In this document: positions 43,974 through 54,754 of the stretch, in pieces
How the letters are laid out: each line of letters begins with the position of its first letter
How positions within the stretch are numbered: the first letter of the stretch is position 1
DNA from: Gracilibacillus sp. YIM 98692
GTDB taxonomy: Bacteria > Bacillota > Bacilli > Bacillales > Amphibacillaceae
Length of the DNA: 54,890 bases
NCBI RefSeq assembly: GCF_010993965.1
Contig: NZ_WIXM01000026.1
Span: 1 to 54,890, forward strand
Direction: 5' to 3'
Notes under the pieces: generated by a model
Database searches by the model: none
What the model saw: the letters and a program-made list of their open reading frames with translations, nothing else
Told to the model about the DNA's origin: nothing
Position numbers and translations under genes: made by a program

Positions 43974-45047
43974 CTATTTTACTTTAACAACCCAATTAAA
44001 AGGATCTTTTTCTGTTCCATACTGAATACCAGTCATCGTATCGTATAATTTTTTAGAAATTTCACCAGTCTTACCATTATTAATTTCCATTTTTTTATCT
44101 TCCCAAGCTAATTCACCAATTGGGGAAATAACTGCTGCTGTTCCAGAACCAAACGCTTCTTCCAACTCTCCATTAAGGTAGCTTTGATATATATCTTCCA
44201 TTGTGATACGGCGTTCATTAACTGGAATATCCCAATATTTTAACAGTTCAATAACAGAATTTCGAGTTACCCCTTCTAAAATACTTCCATTTAAAGCAGG
44301 AGTAACAATTTCCCCATTAATCTTGAAGAAAACATTCATGCTTCCTACTTCCTCAACATATCTTTTTTCTACTCCATCAAGCCATAAAACTTGAGCATAT
44401 CCTTCATCCGCAACATCTTCTTGTGCTTTAAGACTTGAAGCGTAATTCCCCGCTGTCTTAGCTTCACCAGTTCCACCTTTGACAGCACGTACATATTTAT
44501 TTTCCACTGCTATTTTGACGGGGTTTATTCCTTCCTCATAATAAGCACCAACTGGGGATAAAATAATAATAAACTGATAAGTACTGGAAGGAGAAACACC
44601 AAGATAAGGCTCTGTTGAGATGATATATGGTCTAATATATAAAGAAGTTCCCGGAGCATCAGGCACCCATTCATGGTCAATATGTACCAGATGCTTAATC
44701 GCATCAATCGCGAATTCTTCATCAACTGGCGGAATGCACATTCTATCATTTGATTTGTTTAGTCTTTCCATATTTTTATTTGGACGGAATAATTGAATAT
44801 GACCATCTTTAGTCTTGTATGCTTTTAGACCTTCAAAAACCGTTTGACCATAGTGAAAGACAATTGCTGCTGGATCTAACACTAACGGTTGATATGGGAC
44901 AATACGTGGATTATGCCATCCTTTTTCACGACTATAATCCTGTATAAACATATGATCAGTAAAGTGCTTACCAAACGCTAACTGATCTGATTCCGGTTTT
45001 GGTTTAGGTTTTTCGTTTTTCATAACGGTAATGGTATATTGTGACAT
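43974..45047 (-). CDS. ilvE: Branched-chain amino acid aminotransferase
   Basis: This 357-residue fold-type IV PLP aminotransferase interconverts branched-chain amino acids and their 2-oxo acids with glutamate. The PLP lysine lies in GEAKTAGNYASSL; EEAFGSGTAAVISPIGEL is the conserved C-terminal motif. The frame runs to 45080, but the ATG at 45047 has AAGGAGTC seven bases upstream. It is of the larger (BCAT II-like) type found in Bacillus. No attenuator was seen upstream. Confidence 0.94.
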   Translation of the reverse strand: MSQYTITVMKNEKPKPKPESDQLAFGKHFTDHMFIQDYSREKGWHNPRIVPYQPLVLDPAAIVFHYGQTVFEGLKAYKTKDGHIQLFRPNKNMERLNKSNDRMCIPPVDEEFAIDAIKHLVHIDHEWVPDAPGTSLYIRPYIISTEPYLGVSPSSTYQFIIILSPVGAYYEEGINPVKIAVENKYVRAVKGGTGEAKTAGNYASSLKAQEDVADEGYAQVLWLDGVEKRYVEEVGSMNVFFKINGEIVTPALNGSILEGVTRNSVIELLKYWDIPVNERRITMEDIYQSYLNGELEEAFGSGTAAVISPIGELAWEDKKMEINNGKTGEISKKLYDTMTGIQYGTEKDPFNWVVKVK

Positions 45048-45207
45048 AAAAAAAGACTCCTTATTCATATAAAATTTCAATTTTCGATTAAATAACCTTT
45101 AACCTTTATTTTATTACTAAAATGTACTAAAAAACAAGTTATAATTGTAAAATTTTTCGACAATTATAGTTCTTAAGGAATTCTAACAGTAAGGGAGTTG
45201 CCTAGAA

Positions 45208-45951
45208 ATGAATTCAAACAAACATCAACTTTCCACTCGATTTGAAGTAGCCTTTAATCAAATACACGATTTATTATGCAAATATGCAAAAGAAACGAAT
45301 ACCAATGCTTCATTTCATGAAGTTTTGTCAAAAGCAAAGACGCACCATATCGTTAAATCACACTACGAATTATTAAAACAATGCAGTAAATTAAGAAATG
45401 CGATGGTACACCGAAAAATAAAGGAGGAATTTTACATAGCGGAACCTCATGAAGAGGTAGTTTTAGAATTAGAGAAACTTAAAGAAATATTAAGTAAACC
45501 TCCTCAAGTTTTATCTATTGCATCACAGCCAGTTCAATATTTTAAACAAATAGACACTTTAGAAGATGTATTAACTGCTTTTCATCAGGATGGATTTACA
45601 CAATATCCTATATATGACCAACAAACTTATATAGGACTATTAACTGAAGGTGGAATCGCGCGATTTCTAGCACACTACGTTGATCAAATTTCCACTATGA
45701 ATACAAAGAAAATTCAAGTGGAAGAGCTTCTTTCATATGAAAAAGAAAACAGTATTGCATTTATGAAACAAGATTCTAATCTATTTGATTTAGAGGCAAT
45801 ATTTCATATTTATCACCAACAAAATAAAAAATTGGAAGCTATTATTATAACAGAAGATGGCTCACAAAATCAGTTACCTATCGGAATTGTATCGGCTTGG
45901 GATTTACTTAAAGTACCGAACGATAATTTTACTCTTATTCGTCATACATAA
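45208..45951 (+). CDS. CBS-domain protein with HEPN-like N-terminus
   Basis: This 247-residue soluble protein has an all-helical N-terminal part (1-95) followed by a CBS-domain pair (about 100-240; first unit VLTAFHQDGFTQYPIYDQQTY, split at the strand, second ending PIGIVSAWDLLK). In the helical part, K-L-R63-N-A-M-V-H68 fits the R-x4-6-H motif, with Asn after Arg, of HEPN ribonucleases. CBS pairs bind adenine nucleotides, so a nucleotide-sensing helical domain protein is plausible. Ribosome site AAGGGAG. It stands alone, convergent with gltD. The HEPN link is by motif only. Confidence 0.75.
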   Translation: MNSNKHQLSTRFEVAFNQIHDLLCKYAKETNTNASFHEVLSKAKTHHIVKSHYELLKQCSKLRNAMVHRKIKEEFYIAEPHEEVVLELEKLKEILSKPPQVLSIASQPVQYFKQIDTLEDVLTAFHQDGFTQYPIYDQQTYIGLLTEGGIARFLAHYVDQISTMNTKKIQVEELLSYEKENSIAFMKQDSNLFDLEAIFHIYHQQNKKLEAIIITEDGSQNQLPIGIVSAWDLLKVPNDNFTLIRHT

Positions 45952-45982
45952 AGAAAACCCACCGAATGGTAGGTTTTCTTTC
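45950..45982. terminator. Bidirectional terminator between the CBS gene and gltD
   Basis: AAAGAAAACC pairs perfectly with GGTTTTCTTT. Runs of T or A on both sides allow termination of both converging genes; it touches the CBS-gene stop and ends just past the gltD stop. Confidence 0.82.
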
Positions 45983-45985
45983 GTA

Positions 45986-47482
45986 TTACATATTTGCAAC
46001 TGTTGGTAAAGCAGTTTCTCCCATTAAATACTGATCTACTTGGTGTGCTACTTCCCGTCCTTCATTAATAGCCCAAACAATCAAGCTTTGTCCGCGTCTA
46101 GCATCACCTGCAGCAAATACATGATCAATATTTGTCTGGAAGTCACCATATTTGGCATCCACTCTATTACGTTCTACATGAACATCAAATGCCTTCAATA
46201 CAGGTTGTTCTGCACCTTCGAAACCAATAGCAATAAGTACTAGCTGTGCAGGCCAAACCTTTTCTGTACCTGGAATTTCTTCAAATACAAACATTCCATT
46301 TTCATCACGTGTTTTCTTCATTTCAACAGTGTGAAGTTCTTTTAATTTTCCATTCTCATCCGTAACAAATTTCTTTGTTTGGATAGAATATTGTCTAATA
46401 TCTTCTCCAAACTTATATTTAGCTTCTTTGTGAGCATACTCTAAGCTAAATACTTGTGGGTATGCAGGCCACATATTATCTTCGGTTCGTTTAATTGGCA
46501 ATTGTGGGTGTTTACCAAACTGTACAATGCTGTTAGCGCCTTGACGAAGAGCTGTAGCGATACAGTCAGCACCAGTATCACCACCACCGATGACAATAAC
46601 ATCTTTTCCTTTTGCATCTAACTCTTCTTCTGCTTGTACTTTATCATCCAATAATGATTCTGTGGCTCTTGTAAGGTAATCCATTGCAAAGCGAATTCCT
46701 TTTCCATCTCTGCCTTCAATTGGCAGATCACGGTGTTTTTGAGCACCAGTACATAAAATAACAGAATCATAGGATGATTTGATTTCGTCAGCAGATATAT
46801 CTTTTCCAACCTCTGTGTTTAAGATAAATTCTACTCCTTCATCACGAAGTAATTGTACACGACGCTCAACTACGTCTTTATCAAGTTTCATGTTTGGAAT
46901 ACCATAAGTTAATAACCCGCCAGCACGATCAGCTCTTTCATAGACGGTTACTTTATGACCTGCTTGATTTAATTGATCGGCTGCCGCCAACCCTGCTGGG
47001 CCAGATCCAACAATGGCAATCTTTTTACCAGTTCGATGATCAGGAATACGTGGCGTAATCCAACCATTTTCAAACCCTTTATCAATGATAGCTTGTTCAA
47101 TGTTTTTAATCGCAACCGCTGGATCATTAATCGCAACTGTACAAGAGCCTTCACAAGGTGCCGGACAAACACGACCAGTAAACTCAGGAAAATTATTTGT
47201 TTTTAACAAACGATCAAGTGCCTCTTTCCATTTCCCTTTGTACACCAAATCATTCCACTCTGGAATCAGGTTATAAACAGGGCAACCTGATGTCGCCCCA
47301 TCTATATCCATTCCAATATGGCAGAATGGTGTACCACAATCCATACAGCGTGCTCCTTGTCTTTTCATTTCATCATCAGTGAAAGGAGCAGAATATTCGT
47401 TCCAATCATTTATCCTTTCAATTGGGTCACGTTCAAACGACTCTTCACGTTCAATTTCCATAAATCCTGTTGGTTTTCCCAT
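45986..47482 (-). CDS. gltD: Glutamate synthase small subunit (NADPH)
   Basis: This 498-residue subunit passes electrons from NADPH via FAD and iron-sulfur clusters to the large subunit. N-terminal Cys groups (RCMDCGTPFCHIG near 46, SGCPVYNL, then GRVCPAPCEGSC near 105) bind two 4Fe-4S clusters. FAD motif IAIVGSGPAGLAAA (KKIAIVGSGPAG) is near 150 and the NADPH motif VIVIGGGDTGADC near 290. It follows the large-subunit gene by 15 bases. In B. subtilis naming this gene is gltB. Confidence 0.96.
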   Translation of the reverse strand: MGKPTGFMEIEREESFERDPIERINDWNEYSAPFTDDEMKRQGARCMDCGTPFCHIGMDIDGATSGCPVYNLIPEWNDLVYKGKWKEALDRLLKTNNFPEFTGRVCPAPCEGSCTVAINDPAVAIKNIEQAIIDKGFENGWITPRIPDHRTGKKIAIVGSGPAGLAAADQLNQAGHKVTVYERADRAGGLLTYGIPNMKLDKDVVERRVQLLRDEGVEFILNTEVGKDISADEIKSSYDSVILCTGAQKHRDLPIEGRDGKGIRFAMDYLTRATESLLDDKVQAEEELDAKGKDVIVIGGGDTGADCIATALRQGANSIVQFGKHPQLPIKRTEDNMWPAYPQVFSLEYAHKEAKYKFGEDIRQYSIQTKKFVTDENGKLKELHTVEMKKTRDENGMFVFEEIPGTEKVWPAQLVLIAIGFEGAEQPVLKAFDVHVERNRVDAKYGDFQTNIDHVFAAGDARRGQSLIVWAINEGREVAHQVDQYLMGETALPTVANM

Positions 47483-47497
47483 TCTTCTGTCTCCTTT

Positions 47498-50400
47498 CTA
47501 TTTGATTAGTGCTTCTTCATTATTTAGTTTTACTGTCATTCTACCTTCTTTTTTAGACATGAAGGCTTCATATCTCGCATCATCTAACGTATGACCTTCT
47601 TGTTCAAACCAGTCAATCTGTTTCAACATTAATTTATAGTCTGTTGGAATAACTTTCACAAAGTTATTTACTTCTTCTTCCCAATTATGAAGCGCTACGG
47701 CAGCTTTATCACTATTTGTATATTGATAATGATTTTCTAGCATTGCTTTTACTTCGTTGATTTCTTCTAGATCAGTAATGGATTCAAACTGAACTAGCTC
47801 ATCATTACACAGCTTTTTAAATGCTGGGATATCATCAGGTTTAACATAAGCGACACCGCCAGACATACCAGCTGCGAAGTTTTTACCTACATTACCTAAG
47901 ATGACTACTCGACCACCTGTCATATATTCACAACCATGGTCACCGACACCTTCTACAACAATTTTTGCTCCACTATTACGTACAGCAAAACGCTCACCTG
48001 CATAACCATTGATATAAGCTTCCCCGCTGGTAGCACCGTAGAAACATACGTTACCTGCTATCACATTGTTTCCAGGATCAATAGTTGTCTTCCCAGATGC
48101 TCGAACAACAATTTTACCACCTGATAAGCCTTTACCAACATAATCATTGGCATCTCCTGTAACAATCATCTGCATACCATTTGGAATAAAGGCACCAAAG
48201 CTTTGACCTGCAGATCCTTCAAAGCGTAATGTGACGGTATCTTCAGGCAGACCTTGTTCGCCATACTTCTTAGATATTTCACTTCCAACAATCGTACCAG
48301 TTACACGATCCGTATTCTTAATGAAGAAGGACTCATCTACTATTTCTTGATTATCAATTGCTTTTTGTACCTTAGGAAGGATTTGTGTCATATCAAGTGA
48401 CTGATCAATTTTATGATCTTGCGTAACTGTGTTATGACGTGTTCCTTCAGGTTGATACAACAATGTTGATAAATCTAAATGTTTTGCTTTCCAATGTGCT
48501 TTAGCTCGTTCAGATACTTCTAACACATCTGTTCTTCCAACCATTTCATCTAGAGAACGGAAACCAAGCTGTGCCATGATCTCACGTACTTCTTCTGCAA
48601 CAAACTTCATATAGTTTACGACATGGTCAGGATCACCGGTGAATTTCTTTCGTAATTCAGGGTTTTGTGTTGCCACACCAACTGGGCAAGTGTCCATATG
48701 ACAAACTCGCATCATTACACAACCAGTTACTACTAATGGAGCTGTTGCAAATCCATATTCTTCTGCACCTAACAATGTAGCCATTGCCACATCTTTACCA
48801 GTCATTAATTTACCATCTGTTTCAAGGATAACTCGATCTCTTAATCCATTAAGCATTAATGTTTGATGCGCTTCTGCAAGACCTAACTCCCATGGTAAAC
48901 CTGCATGCTTAATACTTGTCTTCGGAGATGCACCTGTTCCACCGTCATATCCAACAACAGAAATAACATCTGCATTCCCTTTAGCAACACCTGCAGCAAT
49001 CGTACCAACACCAGATTTCGCAACAAGCTTTACACTTACACGAGCATCACGGTTGGCATTTTTTAAATCGTGAATTAATTGTGACAAGTCTTCAATCGAA
49101 TAGATATCATGGTGTGGTGGTGGTGAAATTAAGTCAACACCTGGTGTAGAACCACGTACATCTGCAACCCATGGGTAAACTTTCATACCTGGTAATTGAC
49201 CACCTTCACCCGGCTTAGCCCCTTGAGCCATTTTAATTTGTAACTCTTTTGAATTAACAAGATAATGACTTTTAGCACCAAAACGTCCAGAGGCAACCTG
49301 CTTAATCGCACTAGAACGTAAATCGCCATTCTCATCTTTTGTAAAGCGATCAGGGTCTTCCCCGCCTTCTCCACTATTACTTTTACCACCAAGTCGATTC
49401 ATGGCAATAGCAAGGGTTTCGTGTGCTTCTTTACTAATCGAACCAAAGGACATCGCACCTGTTTTGAATCGTTTCACAATGGATTCTACAGACTCTACCT
49501 CTTCAATTGGAATAGCATTTGTATTTTTAAAGCTAAATAAATTTCTTAAGAAGCCAACTTGTTCTTCGTTTGCTGCTTTGGAAAACTTCTTGAACAAGTC
49601 ATAATCTCCACGACGGCAAGCCCACTGTAAAGTATGGATCGTCGTTGGATTAAAGGCATGGTGTTCTCCTGATTTACGCCATTGGAAATCACTACCTGAT
49701 TCTAATGATTGCTCAATAGCTGCCTTATATCCTTCTTTATGGCGTTTTTGTGTTTCATCTTGTAAAACTGCTAAATCAATGCCATCAATTTGTGAAGCGG
49801 TACCTGTAAAGTGTTCTCCAACAACTTTTTTGCTGATCCCGATAGCTTCAAATATTTGAGCACCTCGGTAACTTTGAACCGTAGAAATACCCATTTTCGA
49901 CATTACTTTAATAATACCTTCTGTTGCTACAGAGATAAATTTATACTGTGCTTCTTTAAATGGCATATCTAATTCATTCGCTAAAACTGAAGCATGAAGT
50001 GTTTGATACACAAGATACGGGTGAATAGCATCTACACCATACCCAAGCATTGTAGCAAAGTGGTGCACTTCTCTTGCTTCACCTGTTTGAGCAATAATAC
50101 TTGCTTTGGTACGAATACCTTCTCGAACAAGGTATTGGTGAACACCACTAACAGCTAGTAACGTTGGAATAGCCACTTTATTCAAGTCCATTCCTTTGTC
50201 AGAAAGGATAAGTAAATTATAGCCATCTTCAATTGCTTGTTTAGCATTTTCAAACAGTTGATGCAGTGCTTCTTCCATGTTACCAGTAAAAGTGGTATCT
50301 AATACTTTCGCACTAAAGCCATCTACCTTGTTTTCTACTATGGAATCTAATTGATTATTTGATAGTATAGGTGAATCTAAACGAATACGTTTCGTAGTTG

Positions 50401-52057
50401 TATTTTTCGGATGTAATAAGTCACCTTCTGTACCTAACCAAGTAAGTGTTGAAGTTACAAGCTGTTCACGGTATGCATCAATAGGTGGGTTCGTTACTTG
50501 TGCAAATAACTGCTTGAAATAGTTAAATAATGATTGTGGTCTTTCAGATAAAACAGCTACTGGCATATCATTACCCATCGCACCAATTGGATCTTTACCA
50601 CCTGTAACTAAAGGAATTAGATATTTCTCAATATCTTCTGTTGTATAACCAAATGCTCTTTGTTTTTGCAGCAATTGTGGATCAATATAGTCGTCTTCAT
50701 CAACATCGCCTTCCACATCTAATGCAACAACTTGATCGTCTAACCAATCACTATATGGATGAGCACTTGCTATTTCTTCTTTAATTTCTTTATCAGAAAT
50801 GATTCTTCCTTCTTCTAAATCAACAAGTAACATTTTACCTGGGCTTAGGCGTTCCTTTAATAGAACATTTTCTTCTTCATAATCAATAACCCCTACTTCC
50901 GAGGAGTAAATGATATAGTCGTCTTTGGTTACATAATAACGTGCTGGACGAAGCCCATTCCTGTCTAAAATGGCACCAATTTGCTTACCATTCGTAAATG
51001 TAATGGAAGTAGGACCGTCCCACGGCTCCATCATCGTGCTATGGTACTGATAGAAAGCACGTTTTTTCTCATCCATGTGAGGGTTTTTCTCCCAAGGCTC
51101 TGGGATAAGCATCATAGCTGCATGTGCTGGTTTTCTACCTGCAAGCGTGAAAAATTCTAACGCATTATCAAGAGTAGCTGAGTCACTGCCTTCTGAGTTT
51201 ACAATTGGTAATACTTTTTCTAAATCGTCTCCAAATGCTTCTGAAACGAATTGTTTCTCACGTGCACGCATCCAGTTTACATTACCGCGCATTGTATTAA
51301 TCTCACCATTATGAATAAGGTATCTGTTAGGGTGTGCTCTTTCCCAAGTTGGGAATGTGTTCGTACTGAACCTTGAGTGCACAAGTGAAAAAGCAGACAC
51401 AAAAGAATCATCTTGTAAATCAAGATAAAATTCGTCTACTTGATCAGGTGTTAACAACCCTTTATATACAATAGTTTTGTTCGATAAACTTGGGAAATAA
51501 AAACGGATCTCTTGTTCTTTTGCCCAATTTTCTGCTCGCTTACGGATGACATATAATTTTCGTTCGAATGCTAAGTCATCCTCTAATTCGTCTGAAGCAG
51601 CAATAAAAACTTGGCGCACAGCAGGAACCGTTTCTTTCGCTGTTTCCCCAATTTTTGTTTCATCTACTGGAACGTCACGCCAGCCGATTAAAGATTGCCC
51701 TTCTTCTTCAATGATTTTGTTAATAAATTCTTCTACTAAATCCTGTTCTTTTTTATCTTTTGATTGAAATAACATTCCAACACCATAACGACCTACATCT
51801 GGTAATTGGAAATTTTCACATACTTTTCTGAAGTATTGATCAGGGATCTGTACCATTAATCCAGATCCATCACCAGTAAGTGGATCACTTCCCTGTCCAC
51901 CACGGTGTTCTAGCTTACATAACATTTGCAAACCTTTTTGTACGATTTCATGTGTTTGCTTTCCTTTAATATGAGCATACAAGCCTATACCACAAGCATC
52001 ATGTTCAAAATCAGGATGGTATAAACCTTGGGCACTAGGCATATCATTATACGTCAT
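47498..52057 (-). CDS. gltB: Glutamate synthase large subunit
   Basis: This 1519-residue subunit makes two glutamates from glutamine and 2-oxoglutarate. A 21-residue propeptide precedes the Ntn nucleophile C22 (HDACGIGLY). The class II amidotransferase domain (22 to about 430) is followed by the central domain, the FMN-binding synthase domain ([15 protein letters not shown] near 890; [13 protein letters not shown] near 1130, Fe-S) and a C-terminal beta-helix. The frame opens at 52072, but the ATG at 52057 after GGGGGG fits the family start. Divergent gltC controls it. In B. subtilis naming this gene is gltA. Confidence 0.96.
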   Translation of the reverse strand: MTYNDMPSAQGLYHPDFEHDACGIGLYAHIKGKQTHEIVQKGLQMLCKLEHRGGQGSDPLTGDGSGLMVQIPDQYFRKVCENFQLPDVGRYGVGMLFQSKDKKEQDLVEEFINKIIEEEGQSLIGWRDVPVDETKIGETAKETVPAVRQVFIAASDELEDDLAFERKLYVIRKRAENWAKEQEIRFYFPSLSNKTIVYKGLLTPDQVDEFYLDLQDDSFVSAFSLVHSRFSTNTFPTWERAHPNRYLIHNGEINTMRGNVNWMRAREKQFVSEAFGDDLEKVLPIVNSEGSDSATLDNALEFFTLAGRKPAHAAMMLIPEPWEKNPHMDEKKRAFYQYHSTMMEPWDGPTSITFTNGKQIGAILDRNGLRPARYYVTKDDYIIYSSEVGVIDYEEENVLLKERLSPGKMLLVDLEEGRIISDKEIKEEIASAHPYSDWLDDQVVALDVEGDVDEDDYIDPQLLQKQRAFGYTTEDIEKYLIPLVTGGKDPIGAMGNDMPVAVLSERPQSLFNYFKQLFAQVTNPPIDAYREQLVTSTLTWLGTEGDLLHPKNTTTKRIRLDSPILSNNQLDSIVENKVDGFSAKVLDTTFTGNMEEALHQLFENAKQAIEDGYNLLILSDKGMDLNKVAIPTLLAVSGVHQYLVREGIRTKASIIAQTGEAREVHHFATMLGYGVDAIHPYLVYQTLHASVLANELDMPFKEAQYKFISVATEGIIKVMSKMGISTVQSYRGAQIFEAIGISKKVVGEHFTGTASQIDGIDLAVLQDETQKRHKEGYKAAIEQSLESGSDFQWRKSGEHHAFNPTTIHTLQWACRRGDYDLFKKFSKAANEEQVGFLRNLFSFKNTNAIPIEEVESVESIVKRFKTGAMSFGSISKEAHETLAIAMNRLGGKSNSGEGGEDPDRFTKDENGDLRSSAIKQVASGRFGAKSHYLVNSKELQIKMAQGAKPGEGGQLPGMKVYPWVADVRGSTPGVDLISPPPHHDIYSIEDLSQLIHDLKNANRDARVSVKLVAKSGVGTIAAGVAKGNADVISVVGYDGGTGASPKTSIKHAGLPWELGLAEAHQTLMLNGLRDRVILETDGKLMTGKDVAMATLLGAEEYGFATAPLVVTGCVMMRVCHMDTCPVGVATQNPELRKKFTGDPDHVVNYMKFVAEEVREIMAQLGFRSLDEMVGRTDVLEVSERAKAHWKAKHLDLSTLLYQPEGTRHNTVTQDHKIDQSLDMTQILPKVQKAIDNQEIVDESFFIKNTDRVTGTIVGSEISKKYGEQGLPEDTVTLRFEGSAGQSFGAFIPNGMQMIVTGDANDYVGKGLSGGKIVVRASGKTTIDPGNNVIAGNVCFYGATSGEAYINGYAGERFAVRNSGAKIVVEGVGDHGCEYMTGGRVVILGNVGKNFAAGMSGGVAYVKPDDIPAFKKLCNDELVQFESITDLEEINEVKAMLENHYQYTNSDKAAVALHNWEEEVNNFVKVIPTDYKLMLKQIDWFEQEGHTLDDARYEAFMSKKEGRMTVKLNNEEALIK

Positions 52058-52151
52058 ATTGTCGCCCCCCATTTCGTTTTCCTTTTAAGACGTCTATTTC
52101 CATTGTAAGTTTATTTTTTGTTCTAAACAATATATAATATATATGATAATG

Positions 52152-52166
52152 ATCTCAAATTGATAT
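52152..52166. promoter_or_regulatory. LysR-type operator between gltB and gltC
   Basis: ATCTCAAATTGATAT is an imperfect dyad (ATCTCA with TGATAT) and contains T-N11-A, the pattern bound by LysR-type regulators. It lies between the divergent starts, 28 bases before gltC and about 95 before gltB. On the gltB strand it overlaps TTGAGA, a -35-like word followed at about 18 bases by TATATT. Confidence 0.6.
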
Positions 52167-52193
52167 ATATTAAGTGGATGAGGTGAAATTTAG

Positions 52194-53096
52194 ATGGAAT
52201 TAAGACAGCTTCGATATTTTGTAGAAGTGGCGGAAAGAGAACATATTTCCCATGCTGCTGCTGCTTTACACGTTGCTCAATCCGCCGTTAGTAGACAAAT
52301 TTCAAATTTAGAATCGGAATTAGGTGTGGATTTGTTTGAACGTGAAGGTAGAAATGTTCGATTAACACAAATAGGTAAAATATTTTTGTCTAATGCAAAA
52401 GCAGCATTAAAGGCTATTGATCATGCCCAAAAACAAATAAGTGAATATATTGATCCAGAAAGAGGTTCTATAAAAATTGGTTTTCCAACAAGCTTAGCAA
52501 GCAATATGTTACCTACCATTATTTCAGAATTTAAAAAAATTCATCCTAAAATCAATTACCAACTTCGACAAGGTTCTTATAACTTTTTAATCGATTCGGT
52601 AAATAACAGGGAATTAGATGTTGCTTTTCTAGGACCAGTTCCAACTGAGCACACAAGAATAATTAGTAATGTCTTGTTTATGGAAGAGTTTTATGCGTTG
52701 CTTCCAAAATCACATCCGTTAGCAAAGGCTGAAGTGATTAGATTATACGATTTACGTAACGATACTTTCGTGTTGTTCCCAGAAGGTTATATCCTGCATA
52801 AACTAGTTATTGATGGTTGTAAAAATGCTGGCTTTACTCCTAACATTTCTTCTCAAGGAGAAGATTTAGATGCCATAAAAGGTCTAGTATCTGCTGGAAT
52901 TGGGATTACATTACTGCCTAAAAGTGCTTTAACAGATGTCAATCCAGATTATTGCGTGAAAGTTGCCATACCAGAAGCAGAATTAAAACGAACGGTAGGT
53001 GTTATCATACCTAAAAATCGCCAACTAGCCCCTTCTGAAAATGTTTTCTATCAATTTATACTGGATTTTTTTAATCAAAGAATTATTAATGACTAG
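52194..53096 (+). CDS. gltC: LysR-family activator of glutamate synthase
   Basis: This 300-residue LysR-type regulator has an N-terminal winged helix-turn-helix (MELRQLRYFVEVAEREHISHA) and a C-terminal effector-binding domain (about 90-295). It resembles B. subtilis GltC, which activates the glutamate synthase operon and responds to 2-oxoglutarate and glutamate. Its divergent place next to gltB supports that role. The ribosome site GATGAGGTGA is close to the ATG. It probably also represses itself, as usual for the family. Confidence 0.92.
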   Translation: MELRQLRYFVEVAEREHISHAAAALHVAQSAVSRQISNLESELGVDLFEREGRNVRLTQIGKIFLSNAKAALKAIDHAQKQISEYIDPERGSIKIGFPTSLASNMLPTIISEFKKIHPKINYQLRQGSYNFLIDSVNNRELDVAFLGPVPTEHTRIISNVLFMEEFYALLPKSHPLAKAEVIRLYDLRNDTFVLFPEGYILHKLVIDGCKNAGFTPNISSQGEDLDAIKGLVSAGIGITLLPKSALTDVNPDYCVKVAIPEAELKRTVGVIIPKNRQLAPSENVFYQFILDFFNQRIIND

Positions 53097-53104
53097 CTTC
53101 CATA

Positions 53105-53131
53105 CTCCCGTGAATTTTTATTTCACGGGAG
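53105..53131. terminator. Hairpin between gltC and the exonuclease gene
   Basis: CTCCCGTGAA pairs perfectly with TTCACGGGAG. It lies between the two converging stops. The T runs are short on either side, so termination may be partial. Confidence 0.6.
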
Positions 53132-53133
53132 AT

Positions 53134-54024
53134 TTAAGCTTGCAATGCAAGTCTATCTAACCATCTATTCGGATTATGGAATTCCAATTCCTTTGTTAAA
53201 AATGTTGCAATAGGCTTTACCCTGCTTTGAAATATAGCTTCCTCTATGGATAATTGAATCGGAACGTCTATACAAATTTGAGCTAATTTTTTTGAGATTG
53301 TTAGATCTTCATAATATAGATCCAATTTTTTCTGTACCCCTTTTGTTAATGAAGCTTTACTTTCTAATAATTGATCTATACTATGATGTTCCTTAAGTAG
53401 TTTCATAGCTGTTTTTTCGCCAATTCCTTTTACACCAGGGTAATTGTCTGAAGAATCCCCCATTAAACCTTTTAAGTCTATAATTTGTTGAGGTGTTAAT
53501 CCTTTTTTCTCATAAAAGTTATCGTGCGTAAACAATTCATAATTTCCTTGGCCCTTTCTCATAATAGCAACATCTATTTGTTGATCAACCAGCTGCAGCA
53601 AGTCTTGGTCTCCACTCAAAATGGTTATATGGTTTTGTTGATGTAATTGCTTCGCTAACGTTCCAATACAATCATCAGCTTCATAACCTTCGACACCAAT
53701 GTTCGGAATATCAAATGCTTCAATTAATTGTTTGGCTAAGTCAAATTGAGGTACTAATTCTAGTGGCGGTTCATCTCTGTTAGCCTTATATTCCCGAAAT
53801 ATTTCATTTCTAAACGTTTTACTCCCCATATCCCAACAACATATAACATGAGATGGTTGAAATGTTTCCATAGCATTGACAAAATAGTTTAAAAATCCAA
53901 AAAGTCCGTTACGCGGCACTCCTTTACTATTTGTCATAAAGTTTCCACGAAATGCAGTTGCAAAAAAACCGCGAAACAATAATGCCATCCCATCTACTAA
54001 TAAAACATGACCTTTGTTTTCCAT
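53134..54024 (-). CDS. 5'-3' exonuclease, YpcP type
   Basis: This 296-residue protein is a stand-alone 5' nuclease domain like that of DNA polymerase I. The acidic metal residues appear in LLVDGMALLFRG, CWDMGSKTFRNE, EGYEADDCIG and SGDQDLLQLV. The helix-hairpin-helix segment is LMGDSSDNYPGVKGIGEKTAMKLL. It removes RNA primers and flaps together with, or in place of, the PolA domain; B. subtilis YpcP has the same length. Single gene, divergent from msrA. Confidence 0.93.
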   Translation of the reverse strand: MENKGHVLLVDGMALLFRGFFATAFRGNFMTNSKGVPRNGLFGFLNYFVNAMETFQPSHVICCWDMGSKTFRNEIFREYKANRDEPPLELVPQFDLAKQLIEAFDIPNIGVEGYEADDCIGTLAKQLHQQNHITILSGDQDLLQLVDQQIDVAIMRKGQGNYELFTHDNFYEKKGLTPQQIIDLKGLMGDSSDNYPGVKGIGEKTAMKLLKEHHSIDQLLESKASLTKGVQKKLDLYYEDLTISKKLAQICIDVPIQLSIEEAIFQSRVKPIATFLTKELEFHNPNRWLDRLALQA

Positions 54025-54115
54025 TGTATCAATCCTTTTTCATACTATAATGATTAGTGTACAATGAAATGGCATTTTTGTATATAATCTATTTTCAGAA
54101 AAGAAGGTGTAGAAA

Positions 54116-54640
54116 ATGGAAAAAAACGAAAAGGCTACTTTTGCCGGGGGATGCTTTTGGTGTATGGTGAAACCTTTTGATCAGTGGGAAGGTGTTGAAA
54201 GTATTGTATCTGGATACACAGGAGGTACTGTAGAAAACCCCACGTATGAACAAGTGAAAACAGGCACTACTGGACATTACGAAGCTGTTCAAATAAGTTA
54301 CGATCCTTCCATTATCTCTTATCAACAAATTTTGGATTTATATTGGCCGCAGATTGATCCAACGGACGATGGCGGACAATTTCATGATCGTGGCCCTCAA
54401 TACCGTACGGCTATTTTTTATCATAATGAAAAGCAAAGAAATTTAGCGGAAGAATCTAAAAAAGCTTTAAAAGCTTCTAATCGGTTTCAGGATGAAATTG
54501 TAACAAAGATTCTACCAGCTTACACTTTTTATCCAGCGGAAAGTTATCATCAAGACTTCTATCGAAAAAATGAAAATGAGTATAAATTAGATAGAGAAAA
54601 GTCAGGAAGAGATGAATTTATCGAAGATCATTGGAAATAA
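54116..54640 (+). CDS. msrA: Peptide methionine-(S)-S-oxide reductase
   Basis: This 174-residue repair enzyme reduces methionine S-sulfoxide in proteins. The catalytic motif is G-G-C13-F-W-C16, and no other cysteines are present, so recycling must use C16 or an external thiol. Conserved GYTGGTVENPTYEQV and HDRGPQYRTAIFY regions follow. AGAAGGTG precedes the ATG. No msrB is adjacent. A strong terminator follows. Confidence 0.96.
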   Translation: MEKNEKATFAGGCFWCMVKPFDQWEGVESIVSGYTGGTVENPTYEQVKTGTTGHYEAVQISYDPSIISYQQILDLYWPQIDPTDDGGQFHDRGPQYRTAIFYHNEKQRNLAEESKKALKASNRFQDEIVTKILPAYTFYPAESYHQDFYRKNENEYKLDREKSGRDEFIEDHWK

Positions 54641-54669
54641 AAAGTTAGAAGTTGCCCTGAAAATTAGAA

Positions 54670-54722
54670 AAGAGCTGTCTCATTAGTCAGTTTACAAAAC
54701 TGGTGAGACAGCTCTCTTGTTT
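54670..54722 (+). terminator. Intrinsic terminator of msrA
   Basis: AGAGCTGTCTCA pairs perfectly with TGAGACAGCTCT (54672-54683 and 54705-54716), followed by CTTGTTT. Confidence 0.88.
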
Positions 54723-54754
54723 ATACGTTAGACAATGTATAAAATTTGATCGTC

